Below are positions 1 through 6,035 of a DNA stretch of 18,044 nt, piece by piece (position 1 is the stretch's first letter; every line of letters begins with the position of its first letter). The notes under the pieces were generated by a model. That model had not been told where the DNA came from and searched no databases. It saw only the letters and a program-made list of their open reading frames with translations. The stretch is from NCBI GenBank assembly GCA_937927975.1, contig CALEZT010000044.1, forward strand, positions 1 through 18,044. Reading direction: 5' to 3'. The position numbers and the translations under genes were made by a program. The stretch is from an uncultured Phycisphaerales bacterium (GTDB lineage Bacteria > Planctomycetota > Phycisphaerae > Sedimentisphaerales > Anaerobacaceae).

Positions 1-101
1 TGTGCTTCCAACGGCTCTACGCGTACATCCATTCCCTCCTGCAGGCGGACTCCCGCCTCCAGCACCACCACGCCGTTCTTAACCCGACCTCGATACGTCA
101 T
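1..101 (-). CDS. Small antitoxin-like protein, N-terminal part
   Basis: Read on the minus strand, an ATG at 101 opens a frame that is still open at the window edge after 33 residues. It starts MTYRGRVKNGVVVLEAG and continues with an L-x-E-G-x-x-V-x-V-E-P pattern. From memory this matches the short beta-strand-rich proteins (DUF104 / AF2212-like) annotated as putative antitoxins of PIN-type toxins. A good ribosome site, GAGGTG, lies 5 bases before the ATG, and a well-formed promoter sits upstream at 149-177. A partner toxin, if any, would be beyond the left edge. The reading frame is firm; the antitoxin role is an inference from family resemblance only. Confidence 0.65.
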   Translation of the reverse strand, partial: MTYRGRVKNGVVVLEAGVRLQEGMDVRVEPLEA

Positions 102-148
102 AAATCACCTCGTACAGCCGTTTCCCGCTCCTGCCTTCTATGACGGTA

Positions 149-177
149 AGTGTAGTCTCATCAATGGGATATGTCAA
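149..177 (-). promoter_or_regulatory. Sigma-70 type promoter for the antitoxin-like gene
   Basis: On the minus strand there is a perfect -35 TTGACA (172-177), a 17-base spacer and a -10 TACACT (149-154, four of six consensus bases). Transcription would begin near 142, giving a leader of about 40 bases before the ATG at 101. The -35 box sits exactly where homology to the XRE antitoxin remnant on the other strand fades. Confidence 0.55.
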
Positions 178-300
178 GACAAAAGCCGGTCCCACATCTC
201 CGACCTCGCCCGAGGCAAATGGGAGAAGTTCAGCCTCGAAATGCTCATCACTCTCGCCACGCGGGCCGGAATCCGCGTCCGGATCAAGACCGCCGCGTAG
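172..300 (+). pseudogene. C-terminal remnant of an XRE-family antitoxin
   Basis: In the plus frame ending with TAG at 298-300 the translation reads SHISDLARGKWEKFSLEML followed by ITLATRAGIRVRIKTAA. This is the second half of the helix-turn-helix of a HigA-like/XRE antitoxin family, in which the stretch S-x-x-D-L-x-x-G-K-W-x-x-F-S-L-x-x-L is typical. The frame stays open further left, but the sequence before about 178 no longer resembles the family, and no start codon with a ribosome site precedes it. The first half of the gene is missing, so this is most likely a dead fragment left by a rearrangement. The family call is from memory. Confidence 0.6.
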
Positions 301-345
301 CGGCAACAGACGGAGAAGTCGGACCGATACGGATTCCGCCGGGCC

Positions 346-362
346 AGCGGCAATTTGCCGCT
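346..362. repeat. Short perfect inverted repeat
   Basis: AGCGGCAA and TTGCCGCT face each other across a single T. It lies in the 165-base gap between the XRE remnant and the end of the WG-repeat gene. It could form a small hairpin at the 3' side of the minus-strand operon, but there is no T-run, so a terminator call is not supported. The rest of 301-465 shows nothing recognisable. Confidence 0.35.
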
Positions 363-465
363 TTGGAGCCGCCAGCATCAGGCGTGCTGCGCACACTTGG
401 CGTGATTCGCCAAGCCGCAAGCGAGCGTCTCCTCAAGAGGATCCCTGAAGAACCAACCGCTTGTC

Positions 466-1983
466 TCAGAACGACGGATTCGATTTCACAAACACCAGCT
501 TGCCAGCCTTGTCTATCAAGCCCTCGAATACGCCTGTTTGGCCGGGGTCTTTGGACGGCAGATAGATCTTCACGATCGCCAAGCCGTTGAGAAATGGGCC
601 CGCGTTGTCGAACAGCGGATCAACTACGATCTCTCCTTTCTCATTGATGAAGCCCCGACGTGCAACCAACGTATGCTGCGGGGCTTTCTCGGACAATTCG
701 ATCGAGGGATTGCCATAGTAACCTGTCGTTCGCTCAGCCCACACGGTTGTCTCGATCGCTGCCATGCCGTCGGAGAAGTCCATCGCATGCAGAAACTTCG
801 GAGGTATCACGATGTTACCTTGCTTGTCGGCAAACCCGTAGAGCCTCACCTCTTGCTCTTCGTCACGTACGTCAACCCTGACGAGGCCCTCGGGGCGACT
901 ACGTTCACCTGTATCCTTGCCGACAATTGCCCCCATCCTGTCGATGAATACGGTTTCGTGTCCATCCTTCCTCACGCGGGCTCTGCCATGGGAAAACGGC
1001 TCTGCCAACCTGTAAACGCAGGGAATGATCTCTTTGCCATCAATGTCTATGTAGCCGGCGAGACGGTCTTCGTCGCACACCAAGGCACGACCATCGGAGA
1101 ACGAGTCGGTGTATGAATAGAACTTGTTGCAGAGTGACTTCCCGCTGCGATCCACGTAATTGTGTCTGCTGCAGCCATGATCCAGAACAGTTGCTACCGG
1201 CAAGTATCCTTCCCTGAATATCGAGTCAGAGGCGTGGTAAGGGACACCTCCCACAATCTGTCCACCATTTGTCACGAATAACGCCTGCGTGTTGCCGCAA
1301 TTCACGACGCATACATCTGCGAGGTCAATCTCCGGCGCTATGGCCTTGCCCATCGCCGCGTCCGCCATCTCTTGTGTCAGAGCCGGCGTGGACAGGAACC
1401 TCTCCCGTTGTTCAGCATACCGGGGTATCTCATTCTCCAGGGCGTCTTGATATGCGCGTTCCAGCTTGTCCAACTTGTCCCTGGTCTTGTCGAGCATTTC
1501 CATCCCCATTAACCTGGACAGCGTGAAGGTGTGGAGTTGCCCGGGAGACGACACGTAAAGCAACCAGATACCACCATCGCCTTTTTCAATCGGATGATAA
1601 GGTCCTGATTCACTCGTGATGAAACGCCGATCCTTGGCTCGTTCTCTTGCCAGTGCCTCTGCTCGCTTGGCCGTGGGGCCCAATTCGATTTCAACCCTGT
1701 CCCCGGGTTCCACGGCGGAATGGGCGAGGTCGTTCTTCAATACCTCCTCGACCTGAATGTAGCCAAGGCGGTAGTAGTCAATGTATGAGTTGCTGCCCGA
1801 CCCTCTCTTCACCTTTATATCAGGCGTCACTTCGACGACCTTACCGACAACAATCCTGTGTACATGCGTCAGATTGTACTCTATGGGCCTGGCTATGATC
1901 ATTCCTGTCGCAGGACGAACAACCGCGCACAGCGTGGCAACACTGATACAGGTGAGCGTAGTAAGGGTGTTTGTAGTTTCCAT
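466..1983 (-). CDS. Exported WG-repeat protein
   Basis: The protein has 505 residues. The start at 1983 is chosen because GGAGG (1991-1995) lies 7 bases before it and because it begins a hydrophobic signal-like stretch (METTNTLTTLTCISVATLCAVV). Residues about 40-110 form a beta-rich domain (VVGKVVEVTP, then EPGDRVEIEL) of the kind seen in exported planctomycete proteins. The second half contains WG (KWG-type) repeats: GYIDIDGKEIIPCVY, YGFADKQGNIVIPPKF, RGFINEKGEIVVDPLF and GLIDKAGKLVF, each followed by an F-x-x-G-x-A pattern. WG repeats form a beta-propeller-like scaffold and have no fixed enzymatic role, so function is unknown. It lies 19 bases after the frameshifted membrane protein and is probably cotranscribed with it. 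By eye its base composition is less GC-rich than that of the genes to the right. Confidence 0.85.
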   Translation of the reverse strand: METTNTLTTLTCISVATLCAVVRPATGMIIARPIEYNLTHVHRIVVGKVVEVTPDIKVKRGSGSNSYIDYYRLGYIQVEEVLKNDLAHSAVEPGDRVEIELGPTAKRAEALARERAKDRRFITSESGPYHPIEKGDGGIWLLYVSSPGQLHTFTLSRLMGMEMLDKTRDKLDKLERAYQDALENEIPRYAEQRERFLSTPALTQEMADAAMGKAIAPEIDLADVCVVNCGNTQALFVTNGGQIVGGVPYHASDSIFREGYLPVATVLDHGCSRHNYVDRSGKSLCNKFYSYTDSFSDGRALVCDEDRLAGYIDIDGKEIIPCVYRLAEPFSHGRARVRKDGHETVFIDRMGAIVGKDTGERSRPEGLVRVDVRDEEQEVRLYGFADKQGNIVIPPKFLHAMDFSDGMAAIETTVWAERTTGYYGNPSIELSEKAPQHTLVARRGFINEKGEIVVDPLFDNAGPFLNGLAIVKIYLPSKDPGQTGVFEGLIDKAGKLVFVKSNPSF

Positions 1984-2002
1984 TTCATTTCCTCCAAACA
2001 AC

Positions 2003-2492
2003 TCATCCGCCCCTGAGAAGTTCGAGAATCGCAAGGCACTCCTCCGGGGTCGAGATTGGGGACTTCACCTCCTTGTTGTGCGTCTGGAGCAACTTGATAT
2101 CCGTTGGACGCAACGCCTGCCCGAGGTTGATGACGGTCCCATTTGGGTCAAGCCAGATCGTCTCCTGCCCTGCGGACTGGACCTTGATGGGATTCCTGCC
2201 CGCGAACGTGAATGTGAAAACGCCGGTTGACTCCTGGGCCTGGTTCTCCGGGAATGTCTGCGATCACGATGTGCCTGAAACTCTCGGGGAGCAAGCCGCC
2301 GGTCCGGATATCGTACTGAATCCAGAGGCCGCCAAACCCGAAGGCACCGCCCGTCCCGCTCGACCCGGCCAGAATGTTGCGGCCCGCGAAAGCGACGAGA
2401 CACGCCAAGCCCAGGCAACTGATCATCCAGACGACACGGTCCAACGTCTTTCGCCCAGTTACCGGCGGAAGTATGCTGCGCCATCTGCCCAT
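2003..2492 (-). CDS. Single-TM hypothetical protein with one frameshift
   Basis: From the ATG at 2492 (GGGAG about 10 bases upstream) the frame encodes a short basic N-terminus, one membrane segment around residues 22-38 (WMISCLGLACLVAFAG), a glycine-rich linker and FRHIVIADIP. There the frame runs off into nonsense. Removing one base from the GGG run at 2250-2252 (CCC on the coding strand) restores a smooth continuation: PENQAQESTGVFTFTFAGRN, then QETIWLDPNGTVINLG, ending at TGA 2003-2005, 19 bases before the WG-repeat gene. Both halves look like true coding sequence, so this is one gene of about 162 residues, interrupted by an indel or a sequencing error. The predicted form is an inner-membrane anchor with a small outside domain. 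I do not recognise the family. Confidence 0.65.
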
Positions 2493-2577
2493 ATAGAATT
2501 CTCTCCCGACACTTCCACTTCGGACGTTGACTTCCTTCCGTATTTCCAGGTCCCATCCTCAGACACGCCACACCATC

Positions 2578-2606
2578 ATTGTAGGGCCGCCGTCGCGGAA
2601 AGCCAA
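2578..2606 (-). promoter_or_regulatory. Probable promoter of the TM-protein / WG-repeat operon
   Basis: On the minus strand TTGGCT (2601-2606) is followed by a 17-base spacer and TACAAT (2578-2583). The -10 matches five of six and the -35 four of six consensus bases. The start would fall near 2571, leaving about 80 bases of leader before the ATG at 2492. Confidence 0.45.
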
Positions 2607-3009
2607 AGGAAACGCAACTCACCATCAGGATTCGCACCGGATGCGGCCGGCAAACGGTGGCGGATTCGACCTCCAATGCAGGCGGGCCGTTCCTCGCAGG
2701 GGCCCTGCCCCTGAAACCCCGGCATTTTGCGCGTTGACGCCAGCAGCATGAAAAGGGGAAAGACACGACTGGGATCGCAGGATCGATCCGGTGACCGGGC
2801 GACAGGAAGGTCTCCCCGGGCTTTCGTCGGACAACCCTCTGTGCGACAACAGATCGATACATCATTCGGCTTCGCCCTTTGTTCAGTTTTCTCCCATCGC
2901 AGGCCCGCGATGCGGTAGAATGAAGAACTGCCTCGCTTCCGGCGAACGGATCGCGTGTGGACAGGTCCTGCATGGCAAGACATCCGCCGGGAGAAGCAGC
3001 ATGGAATGA
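2607..3009. other. Gap with no supported gene
   Basis: About 400 bases between the minus-strand operon promoter and the RecA-like fragment. Several open frames cross it on both strands, but none has a ribosome site, a recognisable domain or steady coding character. It contains the hairpin at 2697-2713, a second small inverted repeat (CATCGC/GCGATG, roughly 2898-2915) and a TAGAAT hexamer about 90 bases before the plus-strand gene with no convincing -35 partner. Confidence 0.5.
2697..2713. repeat. GC-rich hairpin
   Basis: CAGGGGC and GCCCCTG form a perfect 7-bp stem with loop CCT. No T-run follows on either strand. It resembles a small extragenic palindrome rather than a terminator. Confidence 0.4.
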
Positions 3010-3543
3010 TTGGTGGGTCCCGAATCGAGCAAATCGGTGTTGACAACCGGCATCGCGGAAATCGACCGGCTGATGGGCGGCCTCTCGCCCGGCGACAACG
3101 TCGTCTGGGAAGTGGATTCCGGCGCGCCGGTGGACAAGTTCGTTTCGAGCTTTCTGGCCGCCAGCGAGGCCGAGCGCTCCCCGGTGACGTACATCAGCTT
3201 CAACCGCTCGCCCCAGACGGTCTATCGAGCCTATTCCGAGGGCATGTCGCAGGGCGCGTTCCATCTCGTGGACTGCTTCTCGTCGGGCAAGGGCAACAAC
3301 GATCAGGTCTTCCTCGACTTCTACAGGTCGGCCGAGGAATCGGCGCGAGGCTCGGTCGTCCACGTGGCCAATCCCTCCGACCCGGCGGAACTCGAAAAGG
3401 CGTTGACCGAGTCCGGAGCCGCCGCGGGAGCCAGCACCCAATACATCTTCGACAGTCTCACCGGCATGCTCGACCTCTGGGGAGAAAAGGGGACATTCTA
3501 CTTTTCTCAACCTCGCGGCTTCAGTGAACATCCCTCCCGCTAA
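3010..3543 (+). pseudogene. RecA/RAD55-like (KaiC-type) ATPase, 3'-truncated
   Basis: The frame from TTG 3010 (or GTG 3013) reads SKSVLTTGIAEIDRLMGGL and then SPGDNVVWEVDSG, the typical entry to a RecA/RAD55/KaiC-like core (L-x-T-G-x-x-x-L-D-x-x-x-G-G-L-x-x-G-D). The P-loop position reads EVDSGAPVDKFVSS and lacks the classic G-x-x-x-x-G-K-[ST]. From memory this variant resembles the N-terminal module of long proteins that also carry a PEP/pyruvate-binding domain. The Walker B-like segment QYIFDSLTGMLDLWG is present, but from about 3486 the frame enters an inverted repeat and stops at TAA 3541-3543. About 158 residues of real homology remain, so most of the gene is lost. The start is uncertain: a good ribosome site (GGAGA) serves an ATG at 3001 that is out of frame. 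Confidence 0.6.
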
Positions 3544-3562
3544 AAGTAGAATGTCCCCCTTT
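3486..3562. repeat. 77-bp inverted-repeat element (REP/MITE-like)
   Basis: GGGGACATTCTACTTTT (3489-3505) is matched perfectly in reverse complement by 3542-3558, and the match extends outward with one mismatch to about 21 bp per arm. The interior is only 36 bases and has no gene. From memory these arms resemble the palindromes that flank REP-associated Y1 transposase genes in environmental genomes, which would make this a non-autonomous remnant. It sits exactly where the plus-strand ATPase and the minus-strand PIN gene both break off. Confidence 0.7.
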
Positions 3563-3703
3563 CCTCTCGGGACAACCTCCGCGGACCGCGTTCTTCCCAC
3601 CACTTGTAGTAAGCCTTTGATGGGCGGCCACGATCGTATCGGTGCTGACCCGGCTCCGGAGATAGCTGACGACGCTAGTCTCAATGTATACCCGATACTT
3701 CAT
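3563..3703 (-). pseudogene. N-terminal remnant of a PIN-domain (VapC-like) toxin
   Basis: From the ATG at 3703 the minus strand reads MKYRVYIETSVVSYL and then SRVSTDTIVAAHQRLT. After a one-base slip near 3606-3611 the family pattern continues in the next frame as YKWWEERGPRRLSRE. This matches PIN-domain RNase toxins that begin Y-x-E-T-S-x-x-S-Y-L and carry H-Q-x-x-T-x-x-W-W near residue 35-45. The glutamate in YIETS stands where VapC has its first metal-binding acidic residue. The remaining two thirds of the domain, with the other acidic residues, is absent because the inverted repeat at 3486-3562 begins here. It is not functional. Confidence 0.65.
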
Positions 3704-3710
3704 AGGAATG

Positions 3711-3739
3711 ATTATACCCTGAGACCTTGAAGTCATAAA
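3711..3739 (-). promoter_or_regulatory. Possible promoter of the PIN remnant
   Basis: A perfect -10 hexamer TATAAT (3711-3716) lies on the minus strand 7 bases before the ATG at 3703. The -35 at 17 bases is a weak TTTATG. If used, the start would fall at or next to the ATG, giving a leaderless message. Confidence 0.3.
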
Positions 3740-3800
3740 CGGTTCTCGGAGCCATGAGCTTTGGCATCAAGAAAATCTTTCATTCACACGATAATTCCGC

Positions 3801-3830
3801 TTGACGTCCAATACATAGCAGTACTATGTA
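3801..3830 (+). promoter_or_regulatory. Promoter of the padR operon
   Basis: TTGACG (3801-3806) matches five of six -35 bases. The -10 is either TACTAT at 3822-3827 (15-base spacer) or TATGTA at 3825-3830 (18-base spacer). It is the only strong candidate upstream of the PadR gene, and the -10 region is covered by the palindrome at 3811-3831. Confidence 0.55.
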
Positions 3831-3831
3831 T
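3811..3831. promoter_or_regulatory. Operator-like palindrome, probable PadR site
   Basis: ATACATAG and CTATGTAT form a perfect 8-bp inverted repeat around the 5-base centre CAGTA. PadR dimers are known to bind dyads with ACAT/ATGT half-sites over their own promoters. Here the dyad spans the spacer and -10 of the only promoter in front of the PadR gene, which suggests autorepression. Confidence 0.6.
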
Positions 3832-3867
3832 ACCGGCAACAGGTAAACGCGAAAGGAGGTATGCACC

Positions 3868-4209
3868 ATGCCAGTCTCGAAAGACCTGGTTGCGGCTTCG
3901 GCGACTCCGTTGATCCTGTCTATCCTCGCGGAGGGGGATAGTTATGGATACGCGATCATCCAGCGGGTTCGCGAACTCTCCGGCGGGCGGATGCAGTGGA
4001 CCGACGGCATGCTCTACCCGGTCCTGCACCGGCTGGAGAAGCAGGACCTCGTCGAGTCCTATATGAGCACCGCCGAGACAGGCCGCGAACGCAAGTACTA
4101 CCGACTGAAGAAGAGCGGCACGAAAGCCTTGGCCGAACAGAAGGACCAGTGGCTGCTCGTGCACAACACCCTGCAACAGTTGTGGGAGAAAAAACCATGT
4201 CTGACGTAG
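3868..4209 (+). CDS. PadR-family transcriptional regulator
   Basis: A 113-residue winged-helix regulator of typical short PadR length (subfamily without the long C-terminal coiled coil). The features are a start LVAASATPLILSILAEGDSYGYAI, the wing and recognition region GGRMQWTDGMLYPVLHRLEKQ and ERKYYRLKKSGTKAL. The start is fixed by AAAGGAGG closely upstream of the ATG. PadR proteins are usually repressors acting on a neighbouring membrane or transport gene. Here the stop overlaps the next gene by 13 bases, so the two are translationally linked, and a palindrome over the promoter suggests it controls its own operon. The ligand is unknown. Confidence 0.93.
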   Translation: MPVSKDLVAASATPLILSILAEGDSYGYAIIQRVRELSGGRMQWTDGMLYPVLHRLEKQDLVESYMSTAETGRERKYYRLKKSGTKALAEQKDQWLLVHNTLQQLWEKKPCLT

Positions 4210-4895
4210 AAGTGAGAATCGAGCAATGGCGTGCGAGCCTAGCTGGATCGGATTCGCTGAGACAATCGGATGTGACCGAGTTGGAGACGCATCTGCGAGA
4301 GGAGATCGAGCATCTGAAGACCTCCGGCCTGCGCGATGACGAGGCTTTTCTCGTCGCCCGGCGCCGGCTCGGCGAGCCGGCGGCCCTGGAAGAGGAGTTC
4401 CTCAAGGTCAGTCCTCATCGACGGATCACCAGCCACCTATCCTGGATGACCGTCGGGGTATTGGCCTATCTGTCGGTGTCCAACCTCAGCGAATGCGTGA
4501 CGTACACCTCGGCGTGGATGGCCCGTGTGTTCGCTTTGCCGCAGCCATGTATTAACGTGCTCGCGTGTGTCGTGTATGCGATGACCTTCGCAGGATTCGG
4601 CGTTCTCTTGTGGCGATATTGGGTTTCCCATTCACTGTCCCAAGAACCGATGCAGAGAGGATCCATTTCGATACGTGTGGGTGTGTTCGCGGCGTTCGCC
4701 GCAGTGGCCACATGGTGGGCCAACTCGCTCTACCGTGCGTTCCTCGCGACATTCATGCCAATAGGGGATTTCGGCCATCTCCATCTCGCACAAGCGTGGG
4801 CGTCCATCGCATGGGCCATGCTGATGCCCGTCCTGGTCGCCGGCCTGATCGTCCGGCTCACGGCCAAAGACCGTCGCCGGCTTGAGATGCGATAG
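4197..4895 (+). CDS. Permease-prefix-domain membrane protein
   Basis: A 232-residue protein. Residues 1-65 are the soluble 'permease prefix' helix domain (VTELETHLREEIEHLKTSGL, then DDEAFLVARRRLGEPAALEEEF), often found next to PadR and at the front of MacB-like or FtsX-like permeases. About four hydrophobic segments follow, near residues 83-103, 112-135, 155-172 and 195-215, ending in a basic tail. No FtsX core domain is present, so it is a short stand-alone version. The start at 4197 lies inside the end of the PadR gene in another frame, which is the usual PadR/partner arrangement. Its target is probably PadR-controlled, but its activity is unknown. Confidence 0.8.
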   Translation: MSDVEVRIEQWRASLAGSDSLRQSDVTELETHLREEIEHLKTSGLRDDEAFLVARRRLGEPAALEEEFLKVSPHRRITSHLSWMTVGVLAYLSVSNLSECVTYTSAWMARVFALPQPCINVLACVVYAMTFAGFGVLLWRYWVSHSLSQEPMQRGSISIRVGVFAAFAAVATWWANSLYRAFLATFMPIGDFGHLHLAQAWASIAWAMLMPVLVAGLIVRLTAKDRRRLEMR

Positions 4896-4908
4896 GTGAG
4901 GCCGCGGA

Positions 4909-5016
4909 TCAACTGAAGACATTGCTCAGGCTGTGTGCCAGATTGCCGGCGACGAGCGATTTGCTCTTGTGGGTCGCCAGACCGAAGAGCAGTCCGATCG
5001 TGAAGATGGCCGCACG
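4909..5016 (-). pseudogene. C-terminal remnant of a CPBP-type membrane protease
   Basis: On the minus strand, between an in-frame TAG at 5017-5019 and the TGA at 4909-4911, the sequence reads AIFTIGLLFGLATHKSKSLV and then AGNLAHSLSNVFS. A hydrophobic helix followed by S-L-x-A-x-x-x-A-H-x-x-x-N is the hallmark of the last conserved motif of CPBP (Abi) intramembrane metalloproteases; the histidine and asparagine are retained. Nothing upstream supports the rest of the domain, since the metallo-beta-lactamase gene ends at 5065. Only about 35 residues survive, so this is a decayed relic. The call rests on one motif. Confidence 0.45.
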
Positions 5017-5064
5017 CTACGAACGGGCCATCCTGGCCTCTGACATCCGTCACGGGTCACTCTC

Positions 5065-5919
5065 TTACCGCGTCTTGCGCTTGCGGTCCATGAGGATCGT
5101 CGTCTTGGCCCAGACCTCCGGCGGCAACGCTTCTTCCAGCACCCGTCGGACCTCCTGCATCGGGGTCCGCTGCGTCGTGTGTGTGATGACGATGTGCTCG
5201 TTGTTCATGCACGTCAGCAGATGGGCCAGCTCCTTGATGTGCATGTGCCGGCCCGCCTGGGCCCGGCCCTCGTGATCGAGCTCGTAGAACGTGCACTCCG
5301 CGATCAGGATCTTGCTGTTCTTGACGTAGTCGAGCTGGCTGAAATCCACGTACTGCGTGTCGCCCAGGTAGCTGACGATCGGGATCTCGATCGGGTTGTC
5401 GATCGCGATGCCCTGCTTCTTGAGCTCGACGATCTGCGGACCGGTCAACTGGAGGTACTCGGGCTTGAGCTTGCGTCGTTTCTCCAGGACGCAGAAGCCC
5501 ACGGAGCCCTGGCTGTGCTTCGTGGGGAAAGCCCTGGCGAAGAGATTGGGCTTGATCTGGTGTTCGTCGCCCGGACGGACGCCCACGAGATTGGCGGGGA
5601 TCTTGTTGCCGTCGAGGTAGCCCCAGGACGTGATGATCTCCCGCATCGGGGCGATCAGGTTGACCGGCGAGACGATCGTGCCGGGCGACATGCCGCTGAA
5701 ATTGCGGTTCGAGAGGTAGTACGCGAACCCGGCCGAGTGGTCCATGTGGCCGTGGGTGAGCAGGACGGTGTTGATCGAGATGACCTGGTCGGGGGCCTTG
5801 CCGATGTCGAAGCAGACGTCGAGCTGCGGCATGGCGATCACCGTCTCCTCCCCGGCGATCGAGTAGCCGAGGATGTCGAGGTCGTCGATTTGAATGCGTG
5901 CTAGATTGTGACTGGGCAT
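5065..5919 (-). CDS. RNase Z-like metallo-beta-lactamase-fold hydrolase
   Basis: A 284-residue MBL-fold protein. The metal-binding motif HGHMDH is at residues 56-61, with conserved stretches resembling RNase Z in order: a GDTQYVDF segment, ILIAECTFYELD, HMHIKEL and ITHTTQRTP, which parallel the GDT, E-A-T, H-S and T-H-x-S-Q motifs. RNase Z matures tRNA 3' ends, but many relatives have other esterase substrates, so the substrate is unassigned. The ATG at 5919 has no clear Shine-Dalgarno site; it is preceded by an AT-rich repeat instead. It is divergent from the DUF434 gene across that repeat. The C-terminus is basic (RKRKTR). Confidence 0.85.
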   Translation of the reverse strand: MPSHNLARIQIDDLDILGYSIAGEETVIAMPQLDVCFDIGKAPDQVISINTVLLTHGHMDHSAGFAYYLSNRNFSGMSPGTIVSPVNLIAPMREIITSWGYLDGNKIPANLVGVRPGDEHQIKPNLFARAFPTKHSQGSVGFCVLEKRRKLKPEYLQLTGPQIVELKKQGIAIDNPIEIPIVSYLGDTQYVDFSQLDYVKNSKILIAECTFYELDHEGRAQAGRHMHIKELAHLLTCMNNEHIVITHTTQRTPMQEVRRVLEEALPPEVWAKTTILMDRKRKTR

Positions 5920-5925
5920 TGAGAT

Positions 5926-6035
5926 TTACTATCTGCGATTTACGATTTACTATTCGTCTGCGTGCCAACGATTTGACCACGCACGGCGCAAGGTCGCAAA
6001 TAGTAAATAGTAAATAGCAAATAGTAAATCACAAA
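5926..6035. repeat. AT-rich intergenic repeat element, copy 1
   Basis: The gap between two divergent genes is built of TAAATAG/TAAATCG units facing outward on both sides (ATTTACTATCTGCGATTTAC on the left, AGTAAATAGCAAATAGTAAA on the right) with a GC-rich centre starting at CGTCTGCG and ending at GGTCGCAAAT. The same border words and the same order recur at 17375-17477. Both genes have their start codons directly at the edge of the AT-rich arms and neither has a normal ribosome site. Confidence 0.65.

Noticed and set aside
79..420. Minus-strand open frame of 113 codons
   Set aside because: It runs antisense to the XRE remnant and overlaps the better supported antitoxin-like gene and its promoter in another frame. 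No ribosome site or domain is visible.
3006..3527. Alternative ATG start (MIGGSR) for the RecA-like fragment
   Set aside because: This ATG is in a different frame, which soon turns into Arg/Gly-rich shadow. It would need a frameshift within the first codons, which cannot be shown here.
2065..3684. Very long minus-strand open frame (539 codons)
   Set aside because: It crosses the frameshifted membrane gene, an intergenic gap, the ATPase fragment and the inverted repeat. The composition is arginine-rich shadow translation typical of GC-rich DNA.
5057..5980. Minus-strand open frame of 307 codons over the MBL gene
   Set aside because: It is a shifted-frame shadow full of Arg, Pro and Gln. The MBL frame carries the catalytic motifs.
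5926..6035. CRISPR-like array
   Set aside because: The TAAATAG units are too short and are not separated by unique spacers of constant length. No cas gene is present.
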